40,487 bases of DNA from Pseudomonas parasichuanensis (GTDB lineage: Bacteria; Pseudomonadota; Gammaproteobacteria; Pseudomonadales; Pseudomonadaceae): assembly GCF_021601385.1 (NCBI RefSeq), contig NZ_BQHO01000043.1, forward strand, positions 1 through 40,487, given 5' to 3'. Position 1 is the first letter of the stretch. The number at the start of each line of letters is the position of its first letter. Below the pieces are notes generated by a model. It searched no databases and was not told where the DNA came from. It saw only the letters and a list, made by a program, of their open reading frames with translations. This document shows, piece by piece, positions 36,673 through 40,487 of the stretch. The translations under genes and the position numbers were made by a program.

Positions 36673-37212
36673 ATGAGCGACAAGAAGAGCAAGACGCGCG
36701 AACGCATCCTCGAAGCGGCGCGTGGCGCGTTGATCCAGCACGGGCCGGCCGAGCCCAGCGTGAGCCAGGTCATGGGTGCTGCCGGGTTGACGGTGGGCGG
36801 CTTCTACGCCCATTTCGACAGCAAGGACGAACTCATGCTGGAAGCCTTCAGCCAGTTGCTGGCCGAGCGCCGGGCATTGCTCGCCGGGGTCGATCCGAGC
36901 CTGGACGGCGCTGGCCGTCGTGCACTGGTCGCCGCTTTCTATCTTTCGCGCAAGCACCGTGACGCCGAAGTGGCGGCTTGCCCGCTGCCCAATGCACTCA
37001 GCGAAATGCAGCGCCTGCCTGAGGCTTTTCGTGAAGTACTGGTCGAGCACATCGAGCTGATGACCGCGCAGATGGTTGACCGCCCCGAGGACATGGACAA
37101 GGCCCTGGCCGACTTCGCCCTGATGGTGGGTGGCCTGGCTGTGGCGAGGGCCTTGGGCACTGGCGAGCTGTCCGATCGCGTCCTGCGTGCCGCCAAATCG
37201 GCGGTGATCTGA
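36673..37212 (+). CDS. TetR/AcrR family transcriptional regulator
   Basis: This is a TetR-type repressor of 179 aa. The N-terminal helix-turn-helix is KTRERILEAARGALIQHG... to GGFYAHFDSKDELM (about residues 7-50), with recognition helix VGGFYAHF. The C-terminal domain has HRDAEVAACPLPNALSEMQ, a stretch seen in LmrA/YxaF-like and NemR-like groups. GAGGTGAG is a strong ribosome site. It is 25 nt upstream of the hydrolase gene on the same strand, so it may control that gene together with itself through the dyad at 36629. Confidence 0.92.
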   Translation: MSDKKSKTRERILEAARGALIQHGPAEPSVSQVMGAAGLTVGGFYAHFDSKDELMLEAFSQLLAERRALLAGVDPSLDGAGRRALVAAFYLSRKHRDAEVAACPLPNALSEMQRLPEAFREVLVEHIELMTAQMVDRPEDMDKALADFALMVGGLAVARALGTGELSDRVLRAAKSAVI

Positions 37213-37237
37213 GCACATTCATTCCTGGAGCATGGCG

Positions 37238-38071
37238 ATGAGTACCCTGAGCTGGATTCGTGGCGTCAACGGCACCCTCGGCCACCTGGCCCCCGAACAC
37301 GTTGCCGGCAAGATGCGCCGCGCCTTCATGAGCCCACGCACCCTGCCACCCAAGGAGTGGGAGTTGCCGCTGCTGGCTCGCGCCGAGCGCATCACCCTGC
37401 GCTTCGGGTTGTCGGCGCTGCGTTGGGGGCAAGGGCCGACCGTGTTGCTGATGCACGGTTGGGAAGGGCGGCCAACCCAGTTCGCCGCACTGATCGAAAC
37501 CCTGGTCGCTGCCGGTCACACCGTGGTGTCGCTGGAGGGGCCGGGCCATGGGCGCTCGCCAGGGCATCAGGCCCATGTGGTGCTGTTCGCCCGCGCATTG
37601 CTGGAAGCCGCTGCCGAGTTGCCGCCGCTGCGCGCGGTGATTGGCCACTCCATGGGTGGCGCCAGCGTGATGCTGGCGCTGCAGTGGGGGTTGCGTGCCG
37701 AAGCGGCTGTGAGCATTGCTGCACCCGCACAGTTATTGGGGGTGATGCGCGGTTTCGCCCGGCATCTGGGCTTGCCGGCGCGGGCCAGGGCGGCCTTCAT
37801 TCGCCAGGTCGAGCGTGATATCGGCGTGCAGATTGCACGGCTGGATGTCACCGGTTATCAACTGGAACTGCCGGGCCTGGTGGTGCATGCCAGTGATGAC
37901 CTGTTGGTGCCGGCTGGTGAATCGCAGGTCATTCACAAGGCCTGGTTCGACAGCCGCCTGCTTTTGCTCGAAGAGGGCGGCCATGTGCGCGTGCTGGCCG
38001 ACCCGCGGCTGGGCGAGGCGGTGCTCGAACTGCTGGCCCGCACCAATGAGCGGGCCCGACAAAGCGCCTGA
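37238..38071 (+). CDS. Alpha/beta hydrolase
   Basis: This is an alpha/beta-hydrolase-fold enzyme of 277 aa from ATG 37238 (GGAG 7 nt upstream; ATG 37232 is too close). The oxyanion region is VLLMHGWEGRPTQF, the nucleophile elbow GHSMGGASVM (Ser about residue 138), the acid is probably in VHASDDLLVP, and the histidine in EEGGHVRVL. No signal peptide. The substrate is unknown; a carboxylesterase or thioesterase-like activity is possible. It is likely in one operon with the TetR gene and perhaps with the hotdog thioesterase 44 nt downstream. Confidence 0.9.
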   Translation: MSTLSWIRGVNGTLGHLAPEHVAGKMRRAFMSPRTLPPKEWELPLLARAERITLRFGLSALRWGQGPTVLLMHGWEGRPTQFAALIETLVAAGHTVVSLEGPGHGRSPGHQAHVVLFARALLEAAAELPPLRAVIGHSMGGASVMLALQWGLRAEAAVSIAAPAQLLGVMRGFARHLGLPARARAAFIRQVERDIGVQIARLDVTGYQLELPGLVVHASDDLLVPAGESQVIHKAWFDSRLLLLEEGGHVRVLADPRLGEAVLELLARTNERARQSA

Positions 38072-38115
38072 GCATCCGTTACACTCTGCCCGTTCACGAA
38101 CAACCAGGAGCGGGC

Positions 38116-38550
38116 ATGAGCTGGGATCTGGCGGCACCATTCACCATCGACCTTCGCGTCGGCCATGAAGACATCGACGGCCTCGGCCACGCCAACAATG
38201 CGGTCTACGTCACCTGGCTCGAGCGCTGCGCCTGGCGCCACTCCCAGCGCCTGGGGCTGGACCTGGCCGAGTACCGTCGCCTGGACCGGGCCATGGCCGT
38301 GGTGCGCCACGAGATCGACTACCTCGCTGCCGCCTACGAGGATGACGAGCTGCAACTGGCCACCTGGATCGTCGACTGGGACCAGCGCCTGCGCATGACC
38401 CGGCGTTTCCAGCTCAAGCGCCCGAGCGACGGCGTCACCCTGTTGCGTGCACACACCACCTTCGCCTGCATCGAGCTGTCCAGCGGCAAACCCCGGCGCA
38501 TGCCGGCGGAGTTCCTCGACGGCTATGGCGCGGCGCTGATCGGCAACTGA
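38116..38550 (+). CDS. Acyl-CoA thioesterase, hotdog fold (4HBT family)
   Basis: This is a 144-aa single-hotdog protein of the YbgC/4HBT type. The active-site block is [28 protein letters not shown], with the aspartate of the 4HBT motif (usually D-x-x-GHVNN; here DGLGHANN). The rest ([23 protein letters not shown]) fits the family sheet. It probably hydrolyses acyl-CoA thioesters; the chain length is not readable. CAGGAG lies before ATG 38116. A weak hairpin (GGCGG/CCGCC, 38556-38580) follows. Confidence 0.9.
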   Translation: MSWDLAAPFTIDLRVGHEDIDGLGHANNAVYVTWLERCAWRHSQRLGLDLAEYRRLDRAMAVVRHEIDYLAAAYEDDELQLATWIVDWDQRLRMTRRFQLKRPSDGVTLLRAHTTFACIELSSGKPRRMPAEFLDGYGAALIGN

Positions 38551-38602
38551 AACGCGGCGGTTTTTTGCTAGACTGCCGCCTTTTGCGCCCCGAGACCCTC
38601 AC

Positions 38603-39574
38603 ATGCAAATTGCCCTGGCCCCGATGGAGGGGCTGGTCGACAACATCCTGCGCGACGTCCTGACCCGGGTGGGTGGCATCGATTGGTGCGTCACCGAGTT
38701 CATCCGCGTCTGCGACCGCCTGTTGCCGGAATCCTCGTTCGACAAACTGGCCCCAGAGCTGCGCCAGGGAGCGCGCACCGCGGCCGGCGTGCCGATGCGT
38801 GTGCAGCTGCTCGGTTCGGACCCGGTGTGCCTGGCCGAGAACGCGGCGCTGGCTTGTGAACTGGGGGCGCCGGTGATCGACCTGAACTTCGGCTGCCCGG
38901 CCAAGACCGTCAACAAGTCGCGTGGCGGGGCGGTGCTGCTCAAGGAGCCGGAGTTGCTGCATGCCATCGTGCGTGAGGTGCGCCGCGCCGTACCGGCGCA
39001 TATTCCGGTGACCTCGAAGATGCGCCTGGGCTTCGACAGCCCGGATGGCGCGCTGGAGTGCGCCACGGCATTGGCCGAAGGCGGCTCGGCGCACCTGGTG
39101 GTGCATGCACGGACCAAGGTCGAGGGCTACAAGCCGCCGGCCCACTGGGAGTGGGTGGCGCGGGTGCAGGACGTGGTCAAGGTACCGGTGTTCGCCAATG
39201 GTGAGATCTGGACCGTCGACGACTGGCGCCGCTGCCGCGAGGTGAGTGGCGCCGAGGACATCATGCTCGGTCGCGGCCTGGTGTCGCGCCCGGACCTGGC
39301 CTTGCAGATCGCAGCTGCTCGCGATGGCCGTGATTACCAGCCGATGAGCTGGGACGAGCTGCTGCCGTTGTTGCGCGAGTTCTGGCGTCAGGCCCAGGCC
39401 AAGCTGTCGCCGCGTTATGCGCCGGGGCGCATGAAGCAGTGGCTGGCGATGCTGACCCGGGGTTATCCCGAGGCGGTGACGTTGTTCGCCGAACTGCGCC
39501 GGGAAGATGATTGCCAGCGGATCAGCAGGTTGCTGGGCGTGGAGTCGCAAGTGTTCGAAGAATGCGTCGCCTGA
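38603..39574 (+). CDS. dusC: tRNA-dihydrouridine(16) synthase DusC
   Basis: DusC is an FMN-dependent enzyme that reduces uridine 16 in the tRNA D loop. The protein is 323 aa. The FMN-binding start is [21 protein letters not shown]. The catalytic cysteine is in [20 protein letters not shown] (about residue 98), SKMRLGF follows, and [12 protein letters not shown] and [10 protein letters not shown]-like blocks lie in the second half. Subfamily call DusC rather than DusA/B rests on the PMEG start and length. The gene is followed by an inverted REP pair. Confidence 0.93.
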   Translation: MQIALAPMEGLVDNILRDVLTRVGGIDWCVTEFIRVCDRLLPESSFDKLAPELRQGARTAAGVPMRVQLLGSDPVCLAENAALACELGAPVIDLNFGCPAKTVNKSRGGAVLLKEPELLHAIVREVRRAVPAHIPVTSKMRLGFDSPDGALECATALAEGGSAHLVVHARTKVEGYKPPAHWEWVARVQDVVKVPVFANGEIWTVDDWRRCREVSGAEDIMLGRGLVSRPDLALQIAAARDGRDYQPMSWDELLPLLREFWRQAQAKLSPRYAPGRMKQWLAMLTRGYPEAVTLFAELRREDDCQRISRLLGVESQVFEECVA

Positions 39575-39583
39575 TCGGGCCCT

Positions 39584-39654
39584 ATCGCCGGCAAGCCGGC
39601 TCCCACAGGGGCCGCGTCACGCCAAAGGCCTGTGGGGGCCGGCTTGCCGGCGAT
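39584..39654. repeat. Inverted REP pair after dusC
   Basis: ATCGCCGGCAAGCCGGCTCC at 39584-39603 is inverted at 39635-39654, with arms of 26 bases that differ by one base and a 19-bp middle. It is the GGCTTGCCGGCGAT type seen also near 4966 and 42. Confidence 0.85.
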
Positions 39655-39682
39655 GAATGGCAAGCAAATTTTTTGTCGGCCC

Positions 39683-39710
39683 CTTGAAAGCGTTTTGCCC
39701 GACCCTATCT
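39683..39710 (+). promoter_or_regulatory. Heat-shock (sigma-32) promoter of ibpA
   Basis: CTTGAAA (39683-39689), a 13-bp spacer and CCCTATCT (39703-39710) match the sigma-32 pattern CTTGAAA / CCCCATnT with one change. Transcription would start near 39716. Confidence 0.8.
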
Positions 39711-39715
39711 CTTGA

Positions 39716-39778
39716 GTACGCGATGCCGAAGTCGGGTCGCGTAGTGACTTACTTGCTGAATCTCAGGAGTTTATGACC
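39716..39778 (+). promoter_or_regulatory. ROSE-type RNA thermometer in the ibpA leader
   Basis: Stem-loop I pairs TACGCGA (39717-39723) with TCGCGTA (39737-39743) and CCGA with TCGG inside it. Stem-loop II pairs ACTTGCT (39751-39757) with AGGAGT (39765-39770), hiding the ribosome site. The TTGCT opposite AGGAG is the hallmark of ROSE elements, whose weak pairs open at heat-shock temperature. ROSE-like thermometers before ibpA are known in pseudomonads. Confidence 0.8.
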
Positions 39779-40222
39779 ATGACCACCGCTTTCTCTCTCG
39801 CACCTCTTTTCCGCAACTCTGTCGGTTTCGACCGTTTCAACGACCTGTTCGAAGCTGCAGCACGCAATGAGGCCGGTAGCAGCTACCCGCCCTACAACGT
39901 GGAAAAGCATGGTGAAGACCACTATCGCATCGTGGTTGCCGCCGCCGGTTTCCAGGAACAGGACCTCGACCTGCAGGTCGAAAAAGGCGTCCTGACCGTG
40001 TCCGGTGGCAAACGCGATAACGGCAACGAAGGCGTCACCTTCCTGCATCAGGGCATCGCCCAGCGCGCCTTCAAGCTGTCGTTCCGCCTGGCCGACCACA
40101 TCGAGGTCAAGGGCGCCGGCCTGGCCAACGGCTTGCTCAGCATCGAGCTGCTGCGCGTGGTGCCGGAAGAAGCCAAGGCCAAGCGCATCCCGATCAATGG
40201 CGACAAGCCTGCGCTGAACTGA
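39773..40222 (+). CDS. ibpA: Small heat-shock protein IbpA (Hsp20)
   Basis: This is an ATP-independent holdase chaperone that binds unfolding proteins for later DnaK/ClpB rescue. The protein is 149 aa (147 from ATG 39779). The N-terminus FSLAPLFRNSVGFDRFNDLFE is typical of IbpA. The alpha-crystallin domain runs from about residue 40 (YNVEKHGEDHYRIVVAAAG) to LANGLLSIELLRVVPEE, and the C-terminal I-x-I anchor is KRIPING. ATG 39773 is only 3 nt from AGGAG, ATG 39779 is 9 nt away; either may be used. Control by sigma-32 and the RNA thermometer is predicted. Confidence 0.96.
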   Translation: MTMTTAFSLAPLFRNSVGFDRFNDLFEAAARNEAGSSYPPYNVEKHGEDHYRIVVAAAGFQEQDLDLQVEKGVLTVSGGKRDNGNEGVTFLHQGIAQRAFKLSFRLADHIEVKGAGLANGLLSIELLRVVPEEAKAKRIPINGDKPALN

Positions 40223-40240
40223 GTGCTGGCGGGATGAACG

Positions 40241-40267
40241 AAAGGGCACCTTCGGGTGCCCTTTTTT
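40241..40267 (+). terminator. Rho-independent terminator after ibpA
   Basis: AAAGGGCACC-TTCG-GGTGCCCTTTTTT: a perfect 10-bp stem with a TTCG loop and T run. Confidence 0.95.
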
Positions 40268-40297
40268 GCTGTGCTACCCATAGCGCAATCAAAAGAC

Positions 40298-40360
40298 CCT
40301 GTGGGAGCGGGTTTACCCGCGAATACGGTGGTGAGGCCGCCGACGCATTCGCGGGTGAAC
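40298..40360. repeat. REP doublet interrupted by an insertion element
   Basis: The left arm CCTGTGGGAGCGGGTTTACC (from 40298) continues CGCGAATACG. The right arm begins CGCATTCGCGGGTGAAC (40344-40360) and then stops abruptly where CCGCTCCCACAGG would be expected. The IS element begins at that point. Confidence 0.75.
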
Positions 40361-40487
40361 TGATCTGGTCAAGTAATTTTGGACACCGATTAAGGTTTAT
40401 GCCGCCGCTTTGAGCTTTGCCTCCATGGCTACCGGCGTTTCATAGCCGTTGTAGCTATGGAGCCGCTTGAGGTTGTAGCGCATCAGA
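40361..40487 (-). mobile_element. End of an IS3-family insertion sequence (runs off the window)
   Basis: The terminal sequence starts TGATCTGGTCAAGTAATTTT, beginning with TG as IS3-family ends do. Immediately inside it lies the 3' end of a transposase gene on the minus strand. The other end and any target duplication are outside the window. The exact boundary could be 40361 or 40367. Confidence 0.75.
40397..40487 (-). CDS. IS3-family transposase OrfB, C-terminal fragment
   Basis: The last 29 codons and stop are present; the gene enters from beyond the right edge. The peptide reads LMRYNLKRLHSYNGYETPV then AMEAKLKAAA. This RYN...RxHxxxGYxTP pattern is the usual C-terminal end of the rve integrase domain in IS3-family OrfB proteins. 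Whether the full element is intact cannot be judged here. Confidence 0.8.
   Translation of the reverse strand, partial: LMRYNLKRLHSYNGYETPVAMEAKLKAAA

Overview
The window looks like core chromosome of a Pseudomonas putida-group bacterium. The grounds are high GC content with C/G-ending codons, protein sequences and gene order typical of fluorescent pseudomonads (lpxK-kdsB-murB, rne/rluC, maf/yceD-rpmF-plsX-fabDG-acpP-fabF-pabC-mltG-tmk-holB-tatD, gltX followed by tRNA-Ala/tRNA-Glu pairs), and intergenic REP palindromes with the P. putida-like cores GGCTTGCCGGCGAT and GTAGGAGCGGCCTTGTGCCGCG. Species identity is an inference from recalled gene order and was not searched.

Layout: 1-405 is a REP-derived giant palindrome. 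406-4943 is a tightly overlapping envelope operon (exbB, exbD, lpxK, Trm112-like, kdsB, low-molecular-weight phosphatase, murB). 5151-8390 (minus) is rne, with a leader of about 740 nt and a promoter back-to-back with that of rluC. 9198-11824 holds rluC, a HAD phosphatase and an S49 peptidase. 11900-12479 (minus) is a maf gene broken by one extra base in a C6 run. 12576-22433 is the ribosome/fatty-acid/replication run from yceD to tatD. 22672-23805 (minus) is a class V aminotransferase, divergent from a TetR regulator. 24644-27381 holds moaA, a DUF4823-type lipoprotein, a DUF1285 protein and a periplasmic cupin. Then come tRNA-Asn and tyrB (minus), uvrB (plus), an EmrAB-type efflux pair (minus), gltX, three tandem tRNA-Ala(GGC)/tRNA-Glu(TTC) pairs, a TetR-hydrolase-thioesterase group, dusC, and ibpA with a heat-shock promoter and a ROSE-type RNA thermometer. 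The right edge is the end of an IS3-family element inserted in a REP palindrome.

The genes are mostly housekeeping: lipid A/KDO and peptidoglycan precursors, RNA processing, type II fatty-acid synthesis, DNA replication and repair, and translation. I found no phage, CRISPR array, toxin-antitoxin pair, defence island or biosynthetic cluster, and no candidate for a wholly new multigene system. The observations most worth checking are regulatory or structural: the palindrome at 18-318, the maf frameshift, the overlapping rne/rluC promoters with an apparently leaderless rluC, a leaderless yceD-rpmF start, the absence of pilZ between holB and tatD, palindromes upstream of two TetR genes and between tyrB and uvrB, a LexA-box-like site at uvrB, the tandemly duplicated tRNA units with their terminators, and the REP-targeted IS.
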